Source: an uncultured Rhodopila sp.
GTDB taxonomy: Bacteria > Pseudomonadota > Alphaproteobacteria > Acetobacterales > Acetobacteraceae
Length of the DNA stretch: 64,000 nt
Direction: 5' to 3'
Assembly (NCBI RefSeq): GCF_903915725.1
Contig: NZ_CAIWTY010000087.1
Coordinates: forward strand, 62,001 to 126,000
The notes under the pieces were generated by a model. The model had not been told where the DNA came from. It was given only the letters and a program-made list of their open reading frames with translations, and searched no databases. The stretch's first letter is position 1. The number at the start of each line of letters is the position of its first letter. Both the position numbers and the translations under genes were made by a program. This document shows positions 25,845 through 34,362 of the stretch, in pieces.

Positions 25845-26504
25845 TCACGCCCGTTCCCGCTCCCGCAGGGTCGCCCGCGCGTGGCGCAGCGCCCCGGCGA
25901 TGGTCTCCGCCGGCATCGCGCCGGAGAACAGATTGTAGCCGTCCAGGAAGAAGGAGGGCACGCCGCTGACGCCGGCATCCCGCGCCGCCTGGTCCGCCGC
26001 CCGCATGTCCTCCTCCGCGAGCTCGCCGTCGAGGAAAACCCCGACGTCCCGCAACCCGGCCTCGGCGCCGCAGGCCGCCAGCACGGCAGGATCGCCGATG
26101 TCGCGCCCTTCGACGAAGTAGGCGCGGAACACCGCCTCCATTGCCGCATCCTGCACGCCATGTTCCCCGGCGAGCCAGATCAGCCGGTGCGCATCGATGG
26201 TGTTGGGCGTGCGCGTGATCAGATCGGTGCGAAACCCCAGGCCGACGGCCGCGCCCGCCTCGGTGATGCGCTGATCCAGTTCCGCCGACTTCTCCGCGCT
26301 GCCGAATTTGGCCGCGCGATAGGCGGCGCGGTCGCGGCCTTCCTTCGGCATGTCGGGATTGAGCTGGAACGGGTTCCAATGCACCGAGAACGTCATCCCC
26401 TCCGCCGCCAGGATGGCCAGAGCGCTCTCCAATTGCCGCTTGCCGATATAGCACCAGGGGCAGATGGCGTCGGAGACGATGTCGATGCGGGTTCCGGTGT
26501 CCAT
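25845..26504 (-). CDS. FrnE-like DsbA-family oxidoreductase
   Basis: A 219-residue cytoplasmic thioredoxin-fold protein opening IDIVSDAICPWCYIGKRQ, with Cys15-Pro-Trp-Cys18. HWNPFQLNPDMP and GVSGVPSFFLDG (cis-proline) are FrnE/2-hydroxychromene-2-carboxylate isomerase-group hallmarks. No signal peptide is present. Homologues act in polyketide folding or oxidative-stress tolerance; the role here is unknown. It is transcribed toward metY but separated from it by 178 bp. Confidence 0.85.
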   Translation of the reverse strand: MDTGTRIDIVSDAICPWCYIGKRQLESALAILAAEGMTFSVHWNPFQLNPDMPKEGRDRAAYRAAKFGSAEKSAELDQRITEAGAAVGLGFRTDLITRTPNTIDAHRLIWLAGEHGVQDAAMEAVFRAYFVEGRDIGDPAVLAACGAEAGLRDVGVFLDGELAEEDMRAADQAARDAGVSGVPSFFLDGYNLFSGAMPAETIAGALRHARATLRERERA

Positions 26505-26632
26505 GGCAGTTCTCCTCTCCCGCCAACATGACCCGGACGTACTGGATTGTCACGCCGTGTCCACTTGGTTTTCGGCCCGGCATCGCGTAACGTGCCGCTG
26601 ATGCACCGGTTTAGAAAAAAGGGAGCGAAACC

Positions 26633-27070
26633 ATGGCTTATCCACCCAGGACGATGGCCGATTTCGGCGAGTTCGGCAAACTGTTCTCCGAATTGAAGCT
26701 GCCCGCTGTCCCTGACATGGAGGCGTTCGTCGCCGCCAGCCGGCGCAACATCGAAACCCTGACGGCGGCCAACCGCGTCGCGCTCGAAGGTGCCCAGGCG
26801 GTTGCCCGGCGGCACATGGAGATCGTGCAGCAGAGCATGGCGGAGCTGACCGAAGCGGTGCGCACCCTGTCCACCGTCGAGACGCCGCAGGCCAAAGCCG
26901 CCAAGCAGGCTGAATTGCTGAAGCACGCCTATGAGCACGCGGTCACCAACCTCAAGGAGATCAGCGACCTGATCCAAAGCTCGAACGCCGAGGCGGTCAG
27001 GCTGCTCAACAACCGCTTCGTCGAGGCTCTCGACGAGGTGAAGGCGCTGGCGGATAAGTCCAAGCACTGA
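26633..27070 (+). CDS. Phasin family protein
   Basis: This 145-residue amphipathic helical protein has the phasin core: MEAFVAASRRNIETLTAANRVALEGAQAVARRHMEIVQQSM at about residues 30-70. Phasins coat polyhydroxyalkanoate granules, so the organism probably stores PHA. No pha synthesis genes are adjacent. It is convergent with an SDR gene, and a bidirectional hairpin lies between them. Confidence 0.9.
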   Translation: MAYPPRTMADFGEFGKLFSELKLPAVPDMEAFVAASRRNIETLTAANRVALEGAQAVARRHMEIVQQSMAELTEAVRTLSTVETPQAKAAKQAELLKHAYEHAVTNLKEISDLIQSSNAEAVRLLNNRFVEALDEVKALADKSKH

Positions 27071-27100
27071 CGCGTTGCCAACGTCCTTCCGGTCCGGCGG

Positions 27101-27127
27101 GCTTGCCTCCGGAACCGGGAGGCAAGC
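27101..27127. terminator. Bidirectional terminator-like hairpin
   Basis: GCTTGCCTCC (27101-27110) pairs perfectly with GGAGGCAAGC (27118-27127) around a 7-nt loop. It sits between the 3' ends of the convergent phasin and SDR genes. Confidence 0.6.
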
Positions 27128-27133
27128 AACACG

Positions 27134-27907
27134 CTAAAACAACGAATACCCGCCGTCGATGACGAACGTGTCGCCGGTGTGATAGCGCGATGCCGAACTC
27201 ATCAGGTAGACGGCAATGCCGCCGAAATCGTCGCCCTCGCCCCAGCGGCGCATCGGCACCCGCGGCAGTACCTTGGTCTTGAAACCGTCCGTGCAGACCG
27301 CGTTGGCGGTCATGTTCGTTTCAATCCAGCCTGGCAGGATGGCATGCGCCCGCACGTTGTAGCGTGCGAACTCCACCGCCATCGCCCGCACCATGGAGAT
27401 CATTCCGCCCTTGGTCGCCGCATAGTGTTCGCTGCGCGGCGCGGCCTCGATCGCCGCCAGCGATGCGGTGCCGACGAGCACGCCGCCATCGCCGCGCTGC
27501 ACCATGTGCCGGGCGGCGGCGCGGAACGTGTAGAAGGCGCCATCCAGGTTGACGCGGGTGACGCGATGCCACTCCGCGCTGGTCATTTCCAGGAAGCTGT
27601 GGCCGCCGCGGCCGGACACGCCGGCATTGGCGAAGCAGCCATCGACGTGGCCGAGGATCTCCACCGTGCGGGCAAACGCCGCATCTACCGCGGCTTCGTC
27701 GCCGACGTCGCATTCCAGCGCGAGCACGGTACGACCCGTGGCTTTCAGTGTCTCGGCCGCCGCCGCGTTTTTCGCCCCGTTGGTGCCCCAGATGGCTATG
27801 TCGGCGCCGGCCTGCGCCATCGCCAGGGCCATGCCGAGGCCGATGCCGCTGTTGCCGCCTGTCACCAGCGCGACCTTCCCGGTCAGATCGAATGGGCTGT
27901 AGGCCAT
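27134..27907 (-). CDS. SDR-family oxidoreductase
   Basis: A 257-residue classical SDR with TGGNSGIGLGMALAM, NAGVSGRGGHSFLEM and the catalytic YxxxK in HYAATKGGM. ILPGWIETNMTAN and the C-terminal GDTFVIDGGYS are typical of the family. IWGTN after beta-2 lacks the acidic residue, which hints at NADPH. It is a single gene; substrate unknown. Confidence 0.88.
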   Translation of the reverse strand: MAYSPFDLTGKVALVTGGNSGIGLGMALAMAQAGADIAIWGTNGAKNAAAAETLKATGRTVLALECDVGDEAAVDAAFARTVEILGHVDGCFANAGVSGRGGHSFLEMTSAEWHRVTRVNLDGAFYTFRAAARHMVQRGDGGVLVGTASLAAIEAAPRSEHYAATKGGMISMVRAMAVEFARYNVRAHAILPGWIETNMTANAVCTDGFKTKVLPRVPMRRWGEGDDFGGIAVYLMSSASRYHTGDTFVIDGGYSLF

Positions 27908-28024
27908 GGTGCGTCCCCTTACCGTTTGTTGGCGCCTTGTCTAGCAGTGGGCGGCACGATGCGGAAACCTGGGCCGCCGCGCTATCGTTCCCTCGGCATG
28001 TGGTAGTCGAAAAGGAAATCTGTC

Positions 28025-28222
28025 ATGGCGTTTGTCCGGTATCTGGCTGTGCTTCCCTTCCTCGGCATCCTGGTGGGTGTTCCGCTGGTCAATCGGGTCG
28101 AACCGCTGATCCTGGGCATGCCGCTGATCCTCGCCTGGATCGTCTTATGGATTGTCTTGACCTCCGTCATCATGGCGGTCGTCTACCTGTGCGACCCCGC
28201 CAACAAGGCGGCCGGCCAATGA
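28025..28222 (+). CDS. DUF3311-like small membrane subunit of a sodium:solute symporter
   Basis: A 65-residue protein with two predicted transmembrane helices (about residues 8-25 and 30-55) and a short polar tail (CDPANKAAGQ). Small DUF3311 proteins commonly precede SSS-family symporter genes. Its TGA overlaps the ATG of the symporter gene (ATGA), so the two are coupled. Confidence 0.78.
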   Translation: MAFVRYLAVLPFLGILVGVPLVNRVEPLILGMPLILAWIVLWIVLTSVIMAVVYLCDPANKAAGQ

Positions 28223-29673
28223 GCGCCGCGCTGAATATCATCGCCGCCACCATCGTCGCGGTCTTGCTGCTGGGCCTGCGCGCCCGGCACGGCCGCGATA
28301 TGGATCTGGAGCAATGGAGCGTCGGCGGGCGCGGCTTCGGCACGATCCTGGTGTTCGTGCTGATGGCTGGGGAGATCTATACCACCTTCACCTTCCTGGG
28401 CGGCAGCGGCTTCGCCTACGGGCACGGTGCGCCGGCTTTCTACATCCTGTGCTACGGCTGCTTGGCCTATGTCCTGTCTTATTGGCTGCTGCCGCCGATA
28501 TGGCGCTACGCCAATGAGCACCGGCTGTTCGCGCAGCCGGACTTTTTCGCCCGCAAATATGACAGCCCCGCATTGGGCATTTTGGTTGCGGTCGTCGGGA
28601 TCGTCGCCTTGGTTCCGTATCTTGTCTTGCAGCTCAAAGGGCTGGGCATCATCGTCGATGCCGCGGCCTATGGCGCCATCCCGCCCACCGGGGCGATCTG
28701 CATCGGCGCCGCTGTCGTTACGGCGTATGTGATGATCTCCGGCGTGCGAGGCTCCGCCTGGACGGCGGTCGTGAAGGACACCCTGATCCTGGCCGTGGTA
28801 CTGTTCCTGGGGATCTATCTGCCGATTCATTACTATGGCGGCTACGGCGCAATGTTCCAGGCGATCCAGGCGGCGAAGCCCGGGTTCCTGGCGTTCCCGC
28901 GGCAGGGGGAAAGCCTGGCGTGGTTCGATTCCACCGTGCTGCTGACCGCGCTCGGTTTCTACATGTGGCCGCACACCTTCGGATCGTTGTATACCGCGAA
29001 GGAGGAACGCGCGTTCCGCCGCAATGCGGCGCTGCTGCCGCTGTACCAGTTGATCCTGCTGTTCGTGTTCTTCGTCGGATTCGCCGCTATTTTGCAGGTG
29101 CCGGGACTGAAAGGTCCCGATATCGATCTGTCGCTGCTGCGCCTGTCGATCCAGAGTTTCGATCCCTGGTTCGTCGGCGTCATCGGCGCGGCGGGTGTGC
29201 TGACCGCCCTGGTGCCTGGATCGATGATCCTGATGGCCTCGGCGACTCTGCTGGCGAATACCCTGTTCCGGGCCATCCGGCCGCAGTCCAGCGACGCCCT
29301 GATCGGCAACGTCGCGAAGGCGCTGGTTCCGGTGGTCGCCCTGGTGGCCGTGGTTTTCACCATCCAGGGCGGCACCACGATCGTGGCGCTGCTTCTGATG
29401 GGCTATGCGTTCGTGACGCAGCTCTTTCCGTCCCTGGTTGCCAGCCTGCTGCCGCATAATCCGGTCACGCGGGAAGGGGCGTTTGCCGGAATCTGTGTCG
29501 GCGTCGCGACGGTCGCGGCGACGAGCCTGACCCGCACCAGTATTGCCGGCTTGCTGCCGGGCCTGCCGGAGGCGTTGCGCGACCTGAATATCGGCATCGT
29601 TGCGTTACTGTTTAATCTTATCGCCATCGGGGTCGTCAGCGCCCTGACGCGACGGCGAGCGGCCTTCGCGTGA
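28219..29673 (+). CDS. Sodium:solute symporter family (SSS) permease
   Basis: The start is the ATG at 28219, which overlaps the small-subunit stop; a much longer in-frame extension upstream is not real. The product is 484 residues with about 13 transmembrane segments. SSS hallmarks include the opening DLEQWSVGGRGFG, AGEIYTTFTFLGGSGFAYG in the core, and the TM8-like VPGSMILMASATLLANTLF. The subgroup with a DUF3311 partner carries carboxylates or related solutes; the substrate is not deducible. Its end overlaps the flavodoxin-like gene by 4 bp. Confidence 0.88.
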   Translation: MSAALNIIAATIVAVLLLGLRARHGRDMDLEQWSVGGRGFGTILVFVLMAGEIYTTFTFLGGSGFAYGHGAPAFYILCYGCLAYVLSYWLLPPIWRYANEHRLFAQPDFFARKYDSPALGILVAVVGIVALVPYLVLQLKGLGIIVDAAAYGAIPPTGAICIGAAVVTAYVMISGVRGSAWTAVVKDTLILAVVLFLGIYLPIHYYGGYGAMFQAIQAAKPGFLAFPRQGESLAWFDSTVLLTALGFYMWPHTFGSLYTAKEERAFRRNAALLPLYQLILLFVFFVGFAAILQVPGLKGPDIDLSLLRLSIQSFDPWFVGVIGAAGVLTALVPGSMILMASATLLANTLFRAIRPQSSDALIGNVAKALVPVVALVAVVFTIQGGTTIVALLLMGYAFVTQLFPSLVASLLPHNPVTREGAFAGICVGVATVAATSLTRTSIAGLLPGLPEALRDLNIGIVALLFNLIAIGVVSALTRRRAAFA

Positions 29674-30161
29674 AGACCCTGCTGATTGTCGTCCACTCCC
29701 GGACCGGCGGCACGCAAGCGATGGCCGAGGCGGCGGCGCGCGGTGCATCGGACGAACCGGACGTCGCGGTGCGGCTTCTGCGGGCGGAGGATGCGCGGGC
29801 GGAGGATGTTCTGGCCGCCGGCGGGTATATCTTTGCGACACCGGAAAATCTGGCATCGATGGCCGGGCGGATGAAGGATTTCTTCGACCGCACGTATTAT
29901 CCGGTTCTGGACCAGGTGAACGGGAGACCTTATGCGGCGCTGATCTGTGCCGGCAGCGACGGAACAAATGCGGCAAGGCAGCTTGCGCGCATCGTCACCG
30001 GCTGGCGGTTGCGGGCGGTCGCCGAACCGCTGATCGTCCGGGTGAATGCGCAGACGCCGGAGGCGATCCTGGCGCCGAAACGGATTGATCCGGCCGAACT
30101 CAACCGGTGCTTCGATCTCGGCGCGGCGATGGCGGGCGGTCTGGCGGCGGGGATTTTCTAG
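29670..30161 (+). CDS. Flavodoxin-fold / NAD(P)H-dependent oxidoreductase
   Basis: A 163-residue protein with a GTG start overlapping the symporter stop. The FMN phosphate loop is VVHSRTGGTQAMAEA at residues 7-21. YIFATPENLASMAGRMKDFFDRTYYP fits the flavin-binding loop of small flavodoxin-like reductases. It probably carries FMN; its partner is unknown. It is the last gene of the DUF3311-symporter unit. Confidence 0.8.
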   Translation: MKTLLIVVHSRTGGTQAMAEAAARGASDEPDVAVRLLRAEDARAEDVLAAGGYIFATPENLASMAGRMKDFFDRTYYPVLDQVNGRPYAALICAGSDGTNAARQLARIVTGWRLRAVAEPLIVRVNAQTPEAILAPKRIDPAELNRCFDLGAAMAGGLAAGIF

Positions 30162-30171
30162 CCGGGCGCTT

Positions 30172-30270
30172 GTGTCATGGCCGGGCCCCGCTTGTGTCAT
30201 GGCCGGGCTTGTCCCGGCCACCCACGACTTGCGATGTTTGGGGTAGCAAAGTCTTTGAAGGCCCGACTAA
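30172..30270. repeat. Degenerate copy of the nested palindromic repeat
   Basis: Two tandem starts of the repeat (GTCATGGCCGGGC at 30173 and 30196) are followed by CCCGGCCACCCACGACTTGCG. The second arm is decayed (CAAAGTCTTTGAAGGCCCGAC). It belongs to the same family as 30314-30394, 38902-38991 and 41580-41666. Confidence 0.65.
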
Positions 30271-30313
30271 TACCAGCCTGCCATCACATTCACCCTCCGG
30301 ACGGCTCAAGCCC

Positions 30314-30394
30314 GTCATGCCGGCGCATGCCGGTATCCACGCCTTTTGCTTGCACAAACAAAGGCGTGGATGGTGGCCCTCCGGCCACCATGAC
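30314..30394. repeat. Nested palindromic repeat
   Basis: The outer arms GTCATG...CATGAC and the long stem ATCCACGCCTTT / AAAGGCGTGGAT enclose a short centre. Each arm also carries its own small hairpin (CCGGCGCATGCCGG; GGCCCTCCGGCC). The stretch 30162-30478 contains no gene; it holds this repeat and the degenerate one before it. Confidence 0.8.
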
Positions 30395-30478
30395 GACGAG
30401 GGGCCGGTGCTGGAGGGTCGGCGTCAACGCGGGCTGGTATAAATCCGGACACAACACAAACGTAACGTCCGCGCTAAC

Positions 30479-32112
30479 CTAGCCTGCGACGGCTTCGCGC
30501 GTGCGCGTCTTGACAAATCCTTCGTAACCCTTCTCCGCGATCTCCGTGCAAAGCTGCCGGTAGGTGCCCACCCCACCCGGATACGGCATGAACACCCGCG
30601 GCTTGCCGGGGATGTTCGCGCCCACATACCAGGAATCCGCCTGCGGGAACAAAGTCGCGGCGGCAATCTCGTTCACCTGCCTGACCCATGCCTCCTGGGC
30701 TTCCCGGTTCGCCTCGATCGTATCGAGATCGTGGCGCTGCAAATACCGGATGCAATCGGCAATCCATTCCACATGCTGCTCGATTGAAACCGGCATGTTG
30801 CTCAGCACCGAAGGACTCCCCGGCCCCGTAATGATAAACATATTGGGGAACCCCGCCGCCGCGATCCCGAGATAGGCATGCGGCCCGTGCGCCCATTCCC
30901 CCGCAAGCGAGACGCCGCACCGGCCGCGAATGCCGAGCTTGAACAACGTGCCGGTCATGGCATCGAAACCGGTGGCGAAGACGATCGAATCCAGATTGTA
31001 GTCCGCATCCTTCGTTCGCAGCCCGGTCCTGGTGATTTCCTCTATCGGCGACGACCTGATGTCCACCAGGGTAACATTGTCCCGATTGAACGTCTCATAG
31101 TAGTCGGTATCGATTGGCGGCCGTTTCGTCCCGATCGGATGGTTCCGTGGCGACAACAACTCCGCGGTTGCCGGGTCTTTGACAATCTCGCGGATCCTGG
31201 TGCGCACATACTCCGCGGCGGTTTCGTTCGCATCCTTGTTGAGGATCAGGTCGTTGTAGGTGGCCAGCATAAACCCGAAACCGCCGAAATCCCACCAGTG
31301 GTCGTAGGCGCGCTTGCGCTGTTCCGGCGTGACATCCAGGGCCGACAGCTCGGGGTGATCGAAAGGCATCCCGAACACGGACTGCCGCGTTTTTGCGTGA
31401 TCTCGTCGTAGGTTTCCTTGACCTTGCGCTTGAAATCCGCCGCCATCGGACCATTCCGGGCGGGAACCGTGTAATTCGGTGTTCTCTGAAAAACGGTCAG
31501 ATGCGCCGCCTGCGCTGCGATGACCGGGATGGCCTGGATCGCGCTCGATCCGGTGCCGATGATCCCGACCCGCTTGCCGGTGAAATCCACGCCTTCATGC
31601 GGCCATTTGCCGGTGTGGTACCAGCTGCCCTCGAAGCTGTCCAAACCCTTGATGTCAGGCACCTGCGCCGCCGAGAGGCAGCCGACAGCCGAAATGAAGA
31701 AGCGGGCGGATACAACCGCACCCTTGTCGGTCTCGATGTCCCATAGGCCGCTGCCCTCGTTGAAGTGCGCAGCGGTAACCCGGGTGTTGAACCGGATGTC
31801 CCGGCGCAGATCGAGCTTGTCCGCGACGAAATTCAGGTACCGCAGAATTTCCGGTTGTTCCGGATAGCGGCAGGTCCATTCCCATTCCTGCTGGATGTCC
31901 TTCGAGAATGAATAGGCGTAGTAGTAGCTTTCGGAGTCGCATCGGGCGCCCGGATAGCGGTTCCAGTACCAGGTTCCCCCGACACCGTCCGCCGCCTCAA
32001 AGACAACGGCCGAAAGCCTGAGCTCGCGCAGCTTATGCAGCATGTACAGGCCGGAGAATCCCGCTCCGACCACAACGGCATCCAGGGTCCGGGGTGATTT
32101 TGCATCACTCAT
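30479..32112 (-). pseudogene. Baeyer-Villiger monooxygenase, frameshifted
   Basis: The 5' part, from ATG 32112 with GGGAGG upstream, encodes an FAD motif GAGFSGLY, GTWYWNRYPGARCD, the BVMO fingerprint FEGSWYHTGKWP (residues 160-171) and the NADPH motif GTGSSAIQ. Homology stops near residue 241. It resumes in another frame, VFGMPFDHPEL onward, with DSIVFATGFDAMTG and MFIITGPGSPSVLSNMP to the stop. The break coincides with a five-T run at 31390-31394. Adding one base would read Q-K-T-R-Q-S-V-F-G and give 544 residues, the usual BVMO length. The intact enzyme would turn ketones into esters with NADPH and O2. Confidence 0.8.
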
Positions 32113-32134
32113 GGCTATTCCTCCCGTTCAAGTC

Positions 32135-33074
32135 TCAGGCCGAGGCCTGCTTGCGCAATTCGTTGCCGATGTCCGCGGTCAATTCCCGTCCGGCATCCAG
32201 TGCCCCGGCCAGCCAGAAGAACCCGTGGATCAACCCCGCATAGTGCACCGCGTTCACCGAAACGCCGGCTTGCTGAAGACGTTTCGCATACGCAAGCCCC
32301 TCGTCGCGCAGCGGATCGAATTCCGCCGTGATGACCATGGCAGGCGGAAGGCGGCTCAGATCGGCTGCATGCAGCGGCGAGGCATAAGGATTCTTCCCCT
32401 CATCGGGGGACGCTAAATAATGGTCCCAGAACGACTCCATGCTGCCCTTGGTCAGCAGATAGCCTTCGGCGTTCTCCTGGTAGGACGCGGACTGCGTGGC
32501 CGCCGCCGGTGCGGTGACCGGATAGATCAGCACCTGACAGGACAAGGCCAGTCCGCCGCGATCCCGCGCCATCAGCGCGACCACCGCCGCCAGGTTGCCC
32601 CCTGCGCTGTCGCCCGCTACGGCCACGAAACGGCCATTCGCGCCGATCGCCTGTGCATGCTCGGCCAACCATTTTGTGGCGGTGTAACAATCCTCCGCCG
32701 GACCGGGGAATTTTGTCTCAGGGCTGACCCGGTAGTTCACCGATGCAACGATACAGCCGGACGCATTGGCGAGCGCGCGGCACGGTTTATCGACCACCTC
32801 CAGATCGCCGATGACCCAGCCGCCGCCATGGAAGTAAACCACCAGCGGCAATGCCTGTCCGGGAGCGGGATGATACAGCCGCACGGGCAATGCCCCCGCC
32901 GGACCGGGCACGAGAATGTCCCTGATCTCGCCGACATTTTCCGGTTCCCCCTGCAAGTCCCTGGAGCCAAGCGCGGCGACCCGGGGCCTGGGTGACGCTC
33001 ATCTGGTCGAAGGGCGGCAAGCCCTGTCTTTCCAATTCATCGAGCAGGGCCTATACTTGCGGTTTCACCGGCAT
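32135..33074 (-). pseudogene. HSL-family alpha/beta hydrolase (esterase), nonsense-mutated and frameshifted
   Basis: From the ATG at 33074 the frame reads MPVKPQV and hits TAG at codon 8 (33051-33053), where relatives have Gln. The frame then continues ALLDELERQGLPPFDQMSVTQ. Near 32983-32986 (a run of four G) one extra base shifts into the frame of GEPENVGEIRDI. The rest is intact: oxyanion motif YFHGGGWVIGD, nucleophile GDSAGGNLA and a C-terminal DPLRDEG. A 273-residue product could start at an internal TTG (32956) but would lack the N-terminal cap. It lies 22 bp upstream of the monooxygenase gene, and an esterase is the natural next enzyme for a BVMO product. Confidence 0.75.
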
Positions 33075-33265
33075 AATTACGCTTCCCTATGTCAAAAAGG
33101 CTCCGGCAGCGGGCAACGCCTCTTGCCACCAGGCGGTTGGTAACAGAAGACTACTAAAAATACACAATACGGCGAGCACGTCGCCGCTGCGTTACCTTAC
33201 GGACCTCCCCATTTTGCTTGTAGCGAATATGAAAAACCGATCCGCGTCAAGCAGACCGCAAAGCG

Positions 33266-33299
33266 AAGCGGCGCGGCAGTTTCCCCTGCCGCGCCGCTT
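33266..33299 (-). terminator. Strong hairpin downstream of gnd
   Basis: A perfect 14-bp GC-rich stem (33266-33279 with 33286-33299) closes a 6-nt loop, 27 bp beyond the gnd stop codon. No clear U-tract follows. The remaining AT-richer stretch 33075-33265 has no gene that I can support. Confidence 0.65.
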
Positions 33300-33325
33300 C
33301 CATCTTCAAAACCTGCGGTGAAACC

Positions 33326-34342
33326 TCACTCTTTCGGCTTCTCCACATGGCCGCCGAATTCGAACCGCAGGGCCGACAGCAGGCGATCGCCGTAATCCGC
33401 CTCACCGCGCGAACTGAAGCGTGCAAACAGTGCCGCCGAGATCACCGGCGCCGGCACGCTTTCATCCACCGCGGCCATCACCGTCCACCTGCCCTCACCG
33501 GAATCCGAGACCCGGCCGGCGAAGTTGCCCAGATCCGGGCTTTTCCGCAGCGCACTGGCGGTCAGGTCCAGCAGCCACGAGGCGACCACGCTGCCGCGCC
33601 GCCATACCTCCGCGACCTTGCCGACATCGATTTCGTACTTGTACAGTTCGGGTTGCCGCAGCGGAGTCGTTTCGGCGTCATGCACCTGGGTGTGCAGCCC
33701 CACATTGGCGTGCTTGATAATATTGAAGCCTTCCGCATAGGCCGCCATCAGGCCGTATTCGATGCCGTTGTGCACCATCTTCACGAAATGCCCGGCGCCG
33801 TTCGGGCCACAGTGGAGGTAGCCCAGTTCTGCCGGTTCCGGGTCGCCACTCGCACCCGGCGTGCGCGGCGCGGCCTCCACCCCTGGCGCCAGCGAGCGGA
33901 AGATCGGGTCCAGGTGTTTCACAACGTCGTCCTCGCCGCCGATCATGTGGCAGTAGCCGCGTTCGAGGCCCCAGACGCCGCCGCTGACGCCGACATCGAC
34001 GTAGTGCAGGCCCAGTTTCCGCAGGTCGCCCGCACGGCGGATGTCGTCGTGATAGTAGGAATTGCCGCCGTCCACGACGATGTCGCCTGTCTCCAGCAGC
34101 GGGATCAGCGACTCAAGCACCGGATCGACGACGCCCGCCGGCACCATCAGCCAGACCAGCCTGGGCTTGGACAGTTGCTTGACGAAATCCGGCAGGCTGG
34201 TGGTGCCTTTGGCGCCCTTGTCCACCAGCGCCTGCACCGCCTCCGGGTGGTTGTCGAACACCAGGCAATCATGGCCCGCACGGGTCAGGCGGATCACCAT
34301 GTTACCGCCCATCCGTCCAAGGCCGATCATTCCTAGCTGCAT
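33326..34342 (-). CDS. gnd: 6-phosphogluconate dehydrogenase (decarboxylating)
   Basis: The ATG at 34342 gives 338 residues, the short YqeC/GndA-type length; a longer open frame upstream reads into tkt. The NAD(P) motif is GLGRMGGNM at residues 7-15. VDGGNSYYHDD and the catalytic-site GPNGAGHFVKMVHNGIEYG are conserved. It oxidatively decarboxylates 6-phosphogluconate to ribulose 5-phosphate. It follows tkt with 20 bp between them, so two pentose-phosphate enzymes share an operon ended by the hairpin at 33266-33299. Confidence 0.93.
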   Translation of the reverse strand: MQLGMIGLGRMGGNMVIRLTRAGHDCLVFDNHPEAVQALVDKGAKGTTSLPDFVKQLSKPRLVWLMVPAGVVDPVLESLIPLLETGDIVVDGGNSYYHDDIRRAGDLRKLGLHYVDVGVSGGVWGLERGYCHMIGGEDDVVKHLDPIFRSLAPGVEAAPRTPGASGDPEPAELGYLHCGPNGAGHFVKMVHNGIEYGLMAAYAEGFNIIKHANVGLHTQVHDAETTPLRQPELYKYEIDVGKVAEVWRRGSVVASWLLDLTASALRKSPDLGNFAGRVSDSGEGRWTVMAAVDESVPAPVISAALFARFSSRGEADYGDRLLSALRFEFGGHVEKPKE

Positions 34343-34362
34343 TGGGTTTGCTCCCTGAGAAA

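Noticed and set aside
25667-25845. Possible SAM-responsive riboswitch upstream of metY
   Set aside because: The leader is short, and I could not find the conserved SAM-II/SAM-V pseudoknot segments; only a promoter-like pair is visible.
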